A DNA stretch of 64,000 bases from Edaphobacter sp. (GCF_028283685.1 NZ_JAPWKF010000006.1:419729-483728), one strand, 5' to 3'; counted from the first letter of the stretch, positions 1 through 8,981 are shown. Notes: generated by a model from the letters alone, not told the origin. Program-made: numbers and translations.

Positions 1-702
1 GTGGCTGCTCTGGAGAAGCCGGTAGAGGGTCTGCGCATCGGCGTGCCGGAGGAGTACTTCGGCGAGGGACTGGACCCGGAGATTCGTGCGGCAATTGAGA
101 AGGTGCTCGACGGTCTGAAGGCAGCTGGCTGCGTGATCAAGAAGGTGAGCCTGCCGCATACCAAGTACGCGGTGCCGACCTACTACGTGATTGCCACGGC
201 TGAAGCTTCTTCGAACCTTTCGCGCTTCGACGGCATACGCTTTGGCCTGCGCGACGCTGAGGCAAAATCGCTGTCGGCGCTCTACCGTAAGACGCGGGAC
301 GCGGGCTTCGGCTCCGAGGTCAAGCGCCGGATTCTGCTGGGGACCTACGCCCTGAGCGCGGGATACTACGACGCGTATTACAAGAAGGCGCAGCAGGTAC
401 GTACGCTGCTCACCCGCGACTTTCTTGCGGCTTTCCACGATGTCGACGTCCTGGTGGCGCCGGTGACGCCGACTCCGGCCTTCAAGCTGGGGGAGAAGAC
501 GGACGATCCCATCAAGATGTATCTCGAGGATATCTATTCGGTTGCGGCCAGTCTGGCGGGGATCTGCGGCGTCAGCGTTCCCTGCGGCGAGACCGGCGAG
601 AAGCTGCCCATCGGCGTGCAGGTCCTCGCCCGTCACTTCGACGAGGCGACCATGCTGCGCGTGGCGAAGGCTGTTGAGGACGGGCAGGCGTCGGCGAAGT
701 AG
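1..702 (+). CDS. gatA: GatA C-terminal part: aspartyl/glutamyl-tRNA amidotransferase subunit A (5' end outside window)
   Basis: The 233 readable residues match the C-terminal half of the amidase-signature subunit of the GatCAB complex, which frees ammonia from glutamine and helps convert misacylated Glu-tRNA(Gln) or Asp-tRNA(Asn) in the cytoplasm. The stretch containing EASSNLSRFDGIRFG is a GatA hallmark, and the downstream VAPVTPTPAF and GVSVPCG segments also fit the family. The catalytic Ser-Ser-Lys residues would lie upstream, outside the window. The frame is open from base 1 and the GTG there is probably internal, since full-length GatA is about 480 residues. The stop is at 700-702, followed by the polysaccharide export gene. 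Family assignment is firm; only completeness is unknown. Confidence 0.93.
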   Translation: MAALEKPVEGLRIGVPEEYFGEGLDPEIRAAIEKVLDGLKAAGCVIKKVSLPHTKYAVPTYYVIATAEASSNLSRFDGIRFGLRDAEAKSLSALYRKTRDAGFGSEVKRRILLGTYALSAGYYDAYYKKAQQVRTLLTRDFLAAFHDVDVLVAPVTPTPAFKLGEKTDDPIKMYLEDIYSVAASLAGICGVSVPCGETGEKLPIGVQVLARHFDEATMLRVAKAVEDGQASAK

Positions 703-875
703 CCGGTTTGGCTTCTCTGCATAAAGTTGATCAGTGCTGCTCCGGGAAGGTCTTTTCGCTGACCATGCGAATACGTTCGAGTATGCTGGAGCCAGCTATT
801 TTAAAAGAATTTGACTCCCCCAGGCTGTGGTCACGTGGAGGCTGGCGGCAACGTAGTTTGCGAGGTTTTGAACGG

Positions 876-3704
876 ATGCGGTTTGGTTGGTTGAGAGGTC
901 CTGTCGTCGGTCTGGCGGCTGTCATGTGTTTCGGGGCAATCCTTGCCGAGGCCCAGCAGCAGCTTCCCGTTTACAGCTTGGGCATTGGTGGTTCGACGCA
1001 ATCCAGCGGCTCGCAATCGTCGAGCTCTGATTGCAGCCCCTCTGATCCCAGCTGCGGCACCGGCAACAACCAGATGATGATGCAGCAGGGGATGCAGCAG
1101 GGCGCCAATGCCGCCAACACTGCACGCGGAATCGTTCTGGACACCCAGCAGATGGGCCAGCAGAACAATCAGCAGCAGCTGAACCTGCAGCAGCAGGCGC
1201 AGGGGAACCAGCAGAACCCGCTTCCACTCGATCCTCCCACCGAGTTCCAGCAGCTGGTCGCCAACTCGACCGGCAAGATGTTGCCGATCTACGGATCGCA
1301 GATGTTCCGCACGCTGCCCTCGACCTTCGCCCCGGTCAACCAGATTCCGGTCACGCCGGACTACGTCGTCGGACCCAACGATGAGCTTCTGATCCAGACC
1401 TGGGGCCAGGTCACCCTGAACAGCCGCTTCGTGGTGGATCGCTCCGGTGCTATCTATATTCCTCAGCTGGGCACCGTGCATGTGGCCGGGATGCGCTTCG
1501 ACCAGCTGCAGCCGTTCCTGAAGTCGCAGATGGGGAAGAACTTCCGCAACTTCGATCTCAATGTGAACATGGGGCATCTGCGGTCGATCGAGGTCTACAT
1601 CACGGGGCAGGCGCGCAAGCCGGGCAACTGGACGCTGAGCTCCCTGAGCACGCTGGTGACGGCGGTCTTCGCCACCGGCGGCCCTTCGCCTGCAGGCAGC
1701 ATGCGTGACATCCAGCTGCGCCGCGGCGGCAAGCTGATCACCGAGTTCGACCTGTACGATCTGATCCTGTACGGGGACAAGTCGAAGGACGTTGCGCTTC
1801 TTCCCGGCGACGTGATCTATATTCCCCCCGTCGGCCCGCAGGTCGCGATGGCGGGAAGCGTGAAGATGCCCGCCATCTATGAACTGAAGCATGGCGCGAG
1901 CACCACTGTTGGCGAGGCTCTCGATCTGGCCGCCGGCATGACGAACGTCGCCTCCGGCGACAAGCTTCGTCTGGAGCGCGTCGATCAGCGCCACCTGCGC
2001 AGCATCATCGAGGTCTCGCTCGATGCGCAGGGCAAGTCGGTTGCACTGCAGGATGGCGACCTGCTGGAGCTGGTGGCGATCCCGAGCCAGTTCAAGGATG
2101 CCGTGACGCTGCGCGGCAATGTGGCCAACCCCGGACGTTATACCTGGAAGCCGGGGATGCATGTTCTGGATCTGCTGCCGAACAAGGAAGCCCTGATTAC
2201 GCGCGACTACTGGCTGAAGCGCAGCCAGATGGGTCAGCCGACGATGAGCTACGTGCCCACCTGTCTGCCCACGACTCCCTACGGTATTCCCAGCCTTCGC
2301 TACGGCATCCCGGTAGGCGAAGAGAGTGACGATCCCTACTGGAAGTATTCGTCGATGCGCAGCTCCGGTCTTGGTGGCCTCGTTGGAATGCCGGTTATCA
2401 ACGGTGGCCCCTGGCAGGGACAGGTACTGACCGGCGACGGCATGTACACCTACCCGCAGATGACGCCGTTCAACCAATTGATGAATGGCGGAGATTCGCA
2501 GCCCACTGACGGCGGACTGGACTGCTCCCGGCTGCAGGATATGCAGAGCTATATCCCGGCGAACACGATCGGCGGCAACCCGCAGGGCGCGGCTAATCAG
2601 CAGCAGGGCAGTCAGCAGAACTCGCAGTCGTCGCAGCAGAACAATAATGCTGGGCTCGCCAACGCAAGCGTGGGTTCGACGAACACCAATAACTCAGCGG
2701 CAGCGCTGTTCCTGCCGAAGAATGATGTGAGGATGAGCGAGCCCGACATCGACTGGGCCTATGCGGTGATCGAGCGCCAGAACAAGGAAAATCTCTCGAC
2801 CGCGCTCTTTCCCTTCAACCTGGGCAAAGCGGTGCTGGAAGGCGATGCCTCGCAGAATCTTGACCTGATGCCGGGCGACGTCGTGACGATCTTCTCGAAG
2901 GCGGACATCAAGGTTCCGCAGACGCAGCAGACACGCTTTGTGCGGCTTGAGGGCGAGGTCGTCTCGTCGGGCATCTACAGCGTACGGCCGGGAGAGACGC
3001 TGCGTCAGCTGGTGCAGCGCGCCGGCGGCCTGACCCAGGACGCGTATCTGTACGGTGCTGAGTTCACGCGTGAATCGACGCGGCGTGTCCAGCAGCAGCG
3101 GTTCAACGAGTATGTGGATCAGATCTCGCTGCAGGTCAGCACCAACGCACAGAACTCGGCGAGCCGTGCCATCAGCTCCACCGACGCCACGGCGCTGGCG
3201 GCGCAGCAGCAGACGACACAAAACATCATCTCCAGCCTGCGCCGTGTGCGCGCAACGGGACGCATCGTGCTGGAGCTCGCTCCTGGCGCGACCAGCCTCG
3301 ATACGCTCCCCGACCTGACGCTGGAGGATGGCGACAAGTTGATCATTCCGAAGGTGCCTTCGACCGTCAGCGTCGACGGGGCGGTCTATAACCAGAACTC
3401 GTTCCTGTATGACCCGCATCGTCGTTTGGGCGACTATGTCCACATGGCGGGCGGAGCGAATCGTGACGCCGACAGGAATCGTGCCTTCGTGCTCCGCGCG
3501 GGTGGCGATGTGGTCAGCAGGCAGTATAGCTCGTCGCTGCGCGGACATGGCTTCGATTCCGTGCGGCTTTATCCCGGCGACACGGTCGTGATCCCACTCA
3601 ACCTCGACAAGGGCAAAACGATGCGGATGGTCGTCGATCTCGCGCAGATCGTAGGGCAGTTCGGTATCGCTGTGGCCGCGATGAATACGGTCTTAGGGAA
3701 CTGA
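876..3704 (+). CDS. SLBB-domain polysaccharide export protein (Wza/BexD-like)
   Basis: This 942-residue exported protein should help pass capsule or exopolysaccharide across the outer membrane. ATG 876 is chosen because a signal peptide follows at once (MRFGWLRGP, then a hydrophobic run to about residue 26) and a GAGG lies 10 bases upstream. The frame stays open back to 708 but that extension is not signal-like. A poly-export domain starts near residue 160 (DYVVGPNDELLI) and several SLBB/beta-grasp repeats follow, for example VYITGQARKPGNW, VAMAGSVKMPAIY, VTLRGNVANPGRY, VRLEGEVVSSGIY and VSVDGAVYNQNSF. Two Gln/Asn-rich stretches (residues about 63-113 and 568-605) interrupt it. It is longer than Wza (about 380 residues), as is common for multi-SLBB proteins. 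The glycosyltransferase 34 bases downstream supports a polysaccharide role. Confidence 0.85.
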   Translation: MRFGWLRGPVVGLAAVMCFGAILAEAQQQLPVYSLGIGGSTQSSGSQSSSSDCSPSDPSCGTGNNQMMMQQGMQQGANAANTARGIVLDTQQMGQQNNQQQLNLQQQAQGNQQNPLPLDPPTEFQQLVANSTGKMLPIYGSQMFRTLPSTFAPVNQIPVTPDYVVGPNDELLIQTWGQVTLNSRFVVDRSGAIYIPQLGTVHVAGMRFDQLQPFLKSQMGKNFRNFDLNVNMGHLRSIEVYITGQARKPGNWTLSSLSTLVTAVFATGGPSPAGSMRDIQLRRGGKLITEFDLYDLILYGDKSKDVALLPGDVIYIPPVGPQVAMAGSVKMPAIYELKHGASTTVGEALDLAAGMTNVASGDKLRLERVDQRHLRSIIEVSLDAQGKSVALQDGDLLELVAIPSQFKDAVTLRGNVANPGRYTWKPGMHVLDLLPNKEALITRDYWLKRSQMGQPTMSYVPTCLPTTPYGIPSLRYGIPVGEESDDPYWKYSSMRSSGLGGLVGMPVINGGPWQGQVLTGDGMYTYPQMTPFNQLMNGGDSQPTDGGLDCSRLQDMQSYIPANTIGGNPQGAANQQQGSQQNSQSSQQNNNAGLANASVGSTNTNNSAAALFLPKNDVRMSEPDIDWAYAVIERQNKENLSTALFPFNLGKAVLEGDASQNLDLMPGDVVTIFSKADIKVPQTQQTRFVRLEGEVVSSGIYSVRPGETLRQLVQRAGGLTQDAYLYGAEFTRESTRRVQQQRFNEYVDQISLQVSTNAQNSASRAISSTDATALAAQQQTTQNIISSLRRVRATGRIVLELAPGATSLDTLPDLTLEDGDKLIIPKVPSTVSVDGAVYNQNSFLYDPHRRLGDYVHMAGGANRDADRNRAFVLRAGGDVVSRQYSSSLRGHGFDSVRLYPGDTVVIPLNLDKGKTMRMVVDLAQIVGQFGIAVAAMNTVLGN

Positions 3705-3738
3705 AGACGGGTGACGCCATTCCGCGTCGATCATAGTT

Positions 3739-4644
3739 ATGAAATACGCGGTCATCGTTCCAACACTGAACGCGGCAAAGGAGTGGCGGGATTTCAGCCA
3801 CTCCTTGCTGGAAAATACGCCTTGCGAGACCGTCCTCGTCATCGACTCGGAGTCGACGGACACGTCGGTCGCCCTTGCGCGTGCCTCTGGCATCCGTGTT
3901 CATGGCATCCTTCGAAGGGAGTTTGATCACGGCGCGACACGGCAGTTGGCCGTTGATCTGGTTCCCGATGTAGACATCCTTGTCTTCCTGACCCAGGATG
4001 CTGTGATCGCAGGTTCGGACAGTATCAGGAATCTTTTGCGGTCCTTTGAGGATCCAGAGGTCGGAGCGGCGTATGGACGTCAGCTGCCGCGCTTCGATAG
4101 CCGACCAATCGAAGCGCACGCAAGGCTCTTCAACTATCCTGCTGTCTCTGTACTCCGCGACTATTCCTCTCGCAAAGATCTTGGCTTCAAAACGATCTTC
4201 ATCTCAAATTCTTTTGCCGCCTACCGTGTGTCTGCGCTGAAGGCTGTCGGAGGTTTCCCTCGGGATACAGTCTTCGGAGAAGACACGATCACTGCGGCCA
4301 GACTGGTCAAGTCCGGATGGAAGATCGCGTATGTGTCCGATGCTCAGGTTTATCACTCGCACAGCTACACATGGCGCCAGGAGTTTCGCCGCTACTTTGA
4401 TATCGGAGTGCTGCACTCGCGTGAGAGCTGGCTGATCGATGAGTTTGGTGGCGCAAGCGGCGAAGGAGCGCGGTTCGTTCGTTCCGAGTTGCATTCACTC
4501 TGGCCGAAGCACTGGTGGCTGATTCCCTCAGCGCTGATTCGTACCGCGCTCAAGCTTGTGGGATATCGGCTGGGCAAGCTTGAGAGTCATTTCCCCAATG
4601 GACTGAAGCGCAGGCTGAGTATGAATCGGGGTTACTGGACGTAA
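3739..4644 (+). CDS. Family 2 glycosyltransferase, rhamnosyltransferase-like
   Basis: This 301-residue GT-A fold protein should transfer a sugar from a nucleotide donor onto a growing surface glycan at the inner membrane. The N-terminus AVIVPTLNAAKEW is the usual GT2 opening, VLVIDSESTDTS carries the nucleotide-binding acidic pattern, and FGEDTITAARLVKSGWK is the acceptor-side ED motif region. The block YVSDAQVYHSHSYTWRQEF and the following FDIGVLH segment resemble bacterial rhamnosyltransferases, but the sugar cannot be fixed from sequence. It follows the SLBB export gene by 34 bases on the same strand and a hairpin follows its stop, so the two probably form a short operon. No membrane segments are evident. 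Confidence 0.85.
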   Translation: MKYAVIVPTLNAAKEWRDFSHSLLENTPCETVLVIDSESTDTSVALARASGIRVHGILRREFDHGATRQLAVDLVPDVDILVFLTQDAVIAGSDSIRNLLRSFEDPEVGAAYGRQLPRFDSRPIEAHARLFNYPAVSVLRDYSSRKDLGFKTIFISNSFAAYRVSALKAVGGFPRDTVFGEDTITAARLVKSGWKIAYVSDAQVYHSHSYTWRQEFRRYFDIGVLHSRESWLIDEFGGASGEGARFVRSELHSLWPKHWWLIPSALIRTALKLVGYRLGKLESHFPNGLKRRLSMNRGYWT

Positions 4645-4656
4645 GTGAGTCCGTGG

Positions 4657-4692
4657 TGCAGGTGAAGGATGAATCCTCACCTGCAGACTTCT
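4657..4692 (+). terminator. Probable terminator of the SLBB/glycosyltransferase operon
   Basis: A 9-bp perfect stem (TGCAGGTGA at 4657-4665 with TCACCTGCA at 4677-4685) is extended inward by GGAT/ATCC with one bulged base. It is followed by a T-rich but not pure tract. It lies between the convergent glycosyltransferase and PAP2-Wzi genes. Confidence 0.55.
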
Positions 4693-5709
4693 TTACTTCC
4701 GTAATGCGAGCTCGGGATTCCAGGTGATCTGGAACCAGCCGCTGGTGTTGTGCTGCGAATTTTGCATGTAGGACGGAATCAGGAAGCGCTCGTACTGCGT
4801 GAAGACCTGCGCGGACCAGTGCCGGTTGATGGCAAAGCTGCCGTTGACGAAACCGTCGGTGATAGTCCCCCCGTTGGGCAGGAAGCCGTTGGCGATCTTG
4901 TCCTGGCGGTAGCCGCCCTCGACGCGTGTCCTTGAGGAGAACCAGTAGCCGCTGCGCGCTTCAATGGCGCGCCCGTCGCGACCGACGGCATTTCCCAGCA
5001 GAAATCCTTTGTTGGTATTCGAGTCGAGATACTGGTTGTTCATGAAGAAGTGTGTCCCGCCAAAGTCATAAACGAGGCCCTGGCTGCTGACTGCTTCGAC
5101 GCGCAGGTCCATGTGCGGCAGTCCGGGCAGGCGCGCGAAGTAGATGCCGGGGTTCCAGGCGGCACGGCGTGGTGCGGAGATCGGGCTGGGATCGTCGTCG
5201 GAGTAGCTGTCGGCGTAGAGGGTGACCGCGTGCTTGAAGAAGGGCAGACGGTAGCGGAAGTCGAAGTTGCTCTTGCGGTCACCGGGATCGAGGCGATCAC
5301 CGTAGGGAGCGGCACCGTTGCCGACGTAGCTGCCGGTGGAGTTGAAGCTGAAGAGATTGTCCTTGAAGGAGTGGAAGGTGATCGGGTGGCCGACACCCCA
5401 GAAGACCGACCAGCGAGTGAAGCTCAGCTCGAGCGCATTGCCGAAGTTGAAGCTGACCTTCTGCCCGTTGAACCAGGGCCGCGCCGGGTAGGAGTGGCCG
5501 GAGAGCTTGCCGAGGACGATGTCGAAGCGATAGGTGCCCCACGACGGCACAAGTGGAAGCGGGTGCGGGCGCGTGGAGACAAGGCGGGCGTTGTAGGTCG
5601 GCTCGGCGTTGCTGGAGAAGGAGAGCGGGCCCATCGTCGTCGGACCCCAGTAGATCTGCTGCTTGCCGAAGGTGAGGGCGTTGCCGCCGAAGGCGATGCC
5701 CGCGTACAT
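4693..5709 (-). pseudogene. Wzi-like capsule assembly barrel, C-terminal part after the frameshift
   Basis: This frame continues the Wzi-like outer-membrane beta-barrel whose start lies in the preceding entry. Reading back from ATG 5709 in this frame gives AAYTRQRPLEMYAGIAFGG, which joins naturally to PVPGYRG of the other frame. FGKQQIYWGPTTMGPLSFS is a typical Wzi-family block, and the rest alternates short polar and aromatic strands to a final ITWNPELALRK. Wzi in Escherichia coli helps anchor capsule at the outer membrane; a similar role here is inference. ATG 5709 is only the first start codon after the shift and probably not a real start. The reconstructed gene 4693-7306 has 2614 bases, which is 871 codons once one extra base is removed. 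Confidence 0.75.
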
Positions 5710-7306
5710 CTCGAGCGGTCGCTGGCGCGTGTAGGCCGCGATAGCCGGGCACGGGCGCGATGGTGGGGTCGGTCGTCTGGATGCGGCCGATGCCTATCTG
5801 GTTGATGAGCTGGTTAATCGCAGGCGTCTCGTTGGGACGTCCAGGGCTCTGCTGCATCTCTTCGCGGGCGTAGAAGAAGAGACGGCCATAGTGAGCGCGG
5901 GCGGAGAAGCCGGCGATGGCGCTGGTGCCGCGGCCGAGCGGACGGCCAAAGTCGTTCCACCAGGTCTGGCCGAAGTTGAAGCCGTCGTAGAGCGCGGGGC
6001 CGGCGATGGTGCCGACGCGGGCGTAGGAGCTCTCAAGGGCCAGCTCCTGCGTCGTGGTGGATTCGCTGGAGAGCTCGCGGTCGAGGTCGGCGATGAGGCG
6101 CTGCGCCTCGGCGACCAGGCCGGGATCGCTGTTCACGAGGCGGTCGGCGAGCTCTTCGGCCTGTTCGAGCTGACGCTTGCACTCCTGCCGCGTCCAGGGG
6201 CGGATGGAGACGTTCTGCGTGGGGATCAGGCCGAGGGAGCCAAGACGTTCGAGCGCGGGATAGATCCAGCTGTCCATGGGCACATTGGTCGAGCCGATGG
6301 TGTCGGGATCGCCGTCAAAGAGGCGCGGCGGGCGGTGCGCGATGGGATCGGGCGGAAGGGCGAACTGCGCTGGCGGCGGAGGCGTCGGCATCGGGCCAAG
6401 CGCGGAGGACGAGGTGCTGCGCGCGACGTAGTTGTCGGGTACCGGCGGCGAGTCGTAGGGGTTCAGCGAATAGTTGTGGTGCGCGTTATAGACGTAGCGG
6501 CCGATCAGCCAGCCGGAGACGCTGGCGACGAGGACGTCGGAGGGGAAGTGCTGTTCGGCGAGGACGCGGCTGACGCTGACAGCGCTGGCCATGCTGTAGA
6601 CCGCGGTCTTGCTGAGCCAGCCGGGATACTCGGAGGCGATGACGGCGGCGGTGGACCAGGCCATGATGGCGTGATTGGAGGGGAAGGAGCCATCGTTCCA
6701 ACCGGCCTTGAAGAACTTACCCTGCGCGTTGTCGGTCAGCGGACGTTCGCGCTGGAAGACGGCCTTGAGGGCGATGTTGACGGCATAGCTGTTGGCCAGC
6801 GCCTCGGCGGCGAGCAGGCCGGTTTCGCGGGCCTGCGGCGCGTTGTTGATGAGGCTCCAGGAGTAGGTGGCGGCGGGGATGGCGACGATGCCGGCGAGAA
6901 CTCCGGTCGATAAGTTGTCGGCCTTCTTGCGGGAGTCGTCGTTGAGGTCGATCGCCTGCGTCATCGTGTGATGATCGCTGCCGATCAGCAGGCCGGTCGC
7001 GGTGGCGAAGGGAACGAGCCAGATGGCGTCCTTGGGACGGATCCTTGCCGGGCTGGTCCAGATGACCTCCTGGTCGCGGAGCAGGCGCTTGGGCATGCCT
7101 GTGAGGGTGATGTCTCTGGACTCGGAGGTATGGTTTGCCGCAGCGGTGCTATCGAGCGGATTCGGATGCGCGGCGCTTTGCTGCGGCTGTGGAGCGTCGG
7201 GAAGTGAGCTGGAGGAGCCGGTTTGCGCGAAGCCGTAATAAGAGGGCAGCAGGGTGAGGGCCGCGAGCAACAGCGGTAGGCTGGCCCTTTTCGTCGATGC
7301 ATCCAT
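5297..7306 (-). pseudogene. PAP2 phosphatase / Wzi-like barrel fusion, N-terminal part before a frameshift
   Basis: The N-terminal reading frame of a two-domain envelope protein. Residues 1-28 form a signal peptide. A complete PAP2 phosphatase follows, with all three motifs: K181-x6-R188-P189 (KAVFQRERP), PSNH at 209-212, and SR at 246-247 with H253 and D257 (SRVLAEQHFPSD). Such enzymes dephosphorylate lipid or undecaprenyl phosphates on the periplasmic side. After a Pro-rich linker a Wzi-like region begins near residue 340 (MDSWIYPALERLGSLG) and runs to PVPGYRG near residue 523. The frame then departs from the family, and the last roughly 145 codons to 5297 are Arg/Leu/His-rich nonsense. The true continuation is one frame over (next entry). 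Skipping one base near 5737 gives one 870-codon product. ATG 7306 has no clear ribosome site. Confidence 0.75.
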
Positions 7307-7690
7307 AAGAGGTTACGAGGTAGCAGGCTTTTGGGGAGCGAAACTGACCCTCTTCTCGGAGGCTAACACAGGAAGAAGGTGTGGTTTGAGGCTGCCTTTC
7401 GCGATGGACAAGGGTTAGTACGGCCCTCCCCGCTGGATTTACGCAAAGTATTCAAAAGGAAGGAGATATTTCAATGGTTACGGAGGTAGAGGGTGTCTGG
7501 GTAACGTGCCGATCTTTCGTCCCACAACCAGAATAGCAAGCGAAAGGGAACTGTTCGGCAGAGTGTATCTGATTGTTTATGAATAAGTTAGTGCATTACG
7601 GCGCTTGACAGATCTTGTCGGCAGAAACCTTTGGGATGAATGGGGGTTCATTGTGAGTGCGGTGCCTGCAGGGACTGCACGGAGGTTGTG
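7307..7690. other. Intergenic region between divergent genes, with one tiny possible ORF
   Basis: This 384-base stretch separates the leftward PAP2-Wzi gene from the rightward Gly/Tyr-rich gene. Apart from the short ORF at 7474-7536 with a strong ribosome site, I see no RNA gene, repeat or clear promoter. Confidence 0.5.
7474..7536 (+). CDS. Possible 20-residue peptide
   Basis: A 21-codon ORF (MVTEVEGVWVTCRSFVPQPE, stop at 7534-7536) begins eight bases after a purine-rich, Shine-Dalgarno-like AAGGAAGGAGA (about 7457-7466). It lies alone in the intergenic region, about 155 bases before the Gly/Tyr-rich exported protein. The only support is the ribosome site; the peptide matches no family I know and could be chance or a leader peptide. 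Confidence 0.22.
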   Translation: MVTEVEGVWVTCRSFVPQPE

Positions 7691-8038
7691 ATGAGGGCCA
7701 CTTTGACGTCGATGGTTGCGAAGGTGATGACGGCTGGAATGCTTGGCGCTGCGCTGCTGCTGGCTGCTCCGAAGAAGGCCGAGGCGCAGGTGAGCGTGGG
7801 TGTGGTGATCGGACACCCGGTGTATCGCGGCTATCCTGCCTATCGCTATCCTGCGTATCGAGGCTACGGTTACGGCTATCCCGCAGGCTACTACGGGGGT
7901 GGCTACTACGGCCCGGTTTACCGCGGCTACTATGGAGCACCGTACTATCGCGGCTATTATGGCCCCCAGCGGGGACGGCAGGTGTGGGTGCACCCCGGTT
8001 ATCGAGGCGGCTATCGGGGTAGCTACTATCGCCGGTAA
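7691..8038 (+). CDS. Small exported Gly/Tyr/Arg-rich protein of unknown function
   Basis: This is a 115-residue protein. ATG 7691 is chosen because GGAGG at 7681-7685 lies five bases upstream and a signal peptide follows (MRATLTSMVAKVMTAGMLG, then LLLAAPKKAEAQ, cleavage near residue 33). The mature part is almost entirely Gly, Tyr, Arg and Pro, in repeated blocks such as YRGYPAYRYPAYRGYGYGYP and YYGGGYYGPVYRGYYG. It has no recognisable catalytic domain. Similar short YXXGGY-type exported proteins occur in soil bacteria, sometimes as envelope or stress proteins, but no function is known. It is monocistronic, with a strong terminator 23 bases after the stop. Confidence 0.75.
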   Translation: MRATLTSMVAKVMTAGMLGAALLLAAPKKAEAQVSVGVVIGHPVYRGYPAYRYPAYRGYGYGYPAGYYGGGYYGPVYRGYYGAPYYRGYYGPQRGRQVWVHPGYRGGYRGSYYRR

Positions 8039-8061
8039 GAGTCTTGAACGAGGTTGAATGA

Positions 8062-8101
8062 GCCGGGCCACGGGAATCCGTGGCCCGGCGTTTGTTTTTT
8101 T
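8062..8101 (+). terminator. Strong rho-independent terminator
   Basis: A perfect 12-bp stem (GCCGGGCCACGG at 8062-8073 pairing with 8078-8089) with a GAAT loop, followed by GTTTGTTTTTTT. It lies directly after the Gly/Tyr-rich exported protein. Confidence 0.93.
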
Positions 8102-8230
8102 AGCTACGAGAACGGCGTTTATGAGGATTCATGTGCCGACGTCAGCTCAATATTGTTCGATGAGTGCATCGCCCTGTTGTCGACAGTTGGCACTAAGGAC
8201 ATTGACGTCTCCATCGATGTCAGTGCGTGA

Positions 8231-8878
8231 CTAAATGTCTCTTACGGCTCGGTAACGTGCAAGAAACGTTTGAATCGCTTCATGGACGACTTGTTTGCGG
8301 CGATCTTTTGAGGGAGACTTGCCCGCACCAATGATGCGCGAGGAGAGCAACGGTTCGTTGATAAGACCGATGAATTGAGCTGCCGCTAACTCCGGATCGG
8401 AGAGCTCCAGGGCCTTGGTATCGCGGAGCACGCCGAAGTACTCGATCACGGAGCGTCGAGCCGAACCCCGACCGAAGGTGAAGAAGCTTTCGGCCAGCTC
8501 TGGAAAGTGGATGCTTTCGGCGATGACCATCCGGAGGAAAGCGACTGTTTCTTCAGGGACCCAGAACTCTGCAATCGCATTCCCGATTTCGAGCAGCGCC
8601 TCCTCTGGAGTTCGCTCCGGTGCCGTCCGGCTGACGATGTGATCGATCGGCATCTTTTCCCAGAGCAGGGTCAGGGTGGCGTCGAAAAGAGCCTTCTTGC
8701 TTGCAAATTGGTTGTAAACGGTCTGCCGGCCTGCGCCAGACTCCTTCGCGACTATCTCCATGCTCGTGCCTCGATAGCCCTGCGCGAGGAAGGTGCGAGC
8801 GGCGGCTTTCAGGATCTGTTGTCGCTTCGTCGAAGCTTCTGTTTCAAGCGTTGGTTTCCGCTGGGCCGATGTAGGCAT
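8231..8878 (-). CDS. TetR/AcrR family transcriptional repressor
   Basis: This 215-residue regulator has an N-terminal TetR DNA-binding domain. Residues about 18-63 include ILKAAARTFLAQGYRGTSM, then EIVAKESGAGRQTVYNQF as the helix-turn-helix, then ASKKALFD. The C-terminal ligand domain (about 75-205) resembles TetR_C types found in many soil bacteria. The gene is divergent from the alpha/beta hydrolase at 9053, and the 174-base gap holds a perfect 20-bp palindrome that is the obvious operator candidate. The regulator probably controls itself and the hydrolase in response to a small molecule, perhaps the hydrolase substrate. The ligand cannot be predicted. Family assignment is firm. Confidence 0.93.
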   Translation of the reverse strand: MPTSAQRKPTLETEASTKRQQILKAAARTFLAQGYRGTSMEIVAKESGAGRQTVYNQFASKKALFDATLTLLWEKMPIDHIVSRTAPERTPEEALLEIGNAIAEFWVPEETVAFLRMVIAESIHFPELAESFFTFGRGSARRSVIEYFGVLRDTKALELSDPELAAAQFIGLINEPLLSSRIIGAGKSPSKDRRKQVVHEAIQTFLARYRAVRDI

Positions 8879-8961
8879 GGTGCTCCTCCGCCTATTGTCG
8901 CCGGTATTTCTATCTGCGTGCGGATCGTTGCACCCTGCATCGAGTCCGCAGCATCTATAAG

Positions 8962-8981
8962 ACTGTACTGTACAGTACAGT
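8962..8981. promoter_or_regulatory. Perfect 20-bp palindrome, probable TetR operator
   Basis: ACTGTACTGTACAGTACAGT equals its own reverse complement. It sits 83 bases before the TetR start (8878) and 71 bases before the hydrolase start (9053), a normal place for a shared operator. Size and symmetry fit a TetR dimer pair site. Binding is inferred, not shown. Confidence 0.8.

Noticed and set aside
831..2477. Long open frame on the minus strand over the SLBB export gene
   Set aside because: It is Arg/His/Leu-rich shadow coding typical of GC-rich DNA; the plus-strand frame has signal peptide and SLBB domains.
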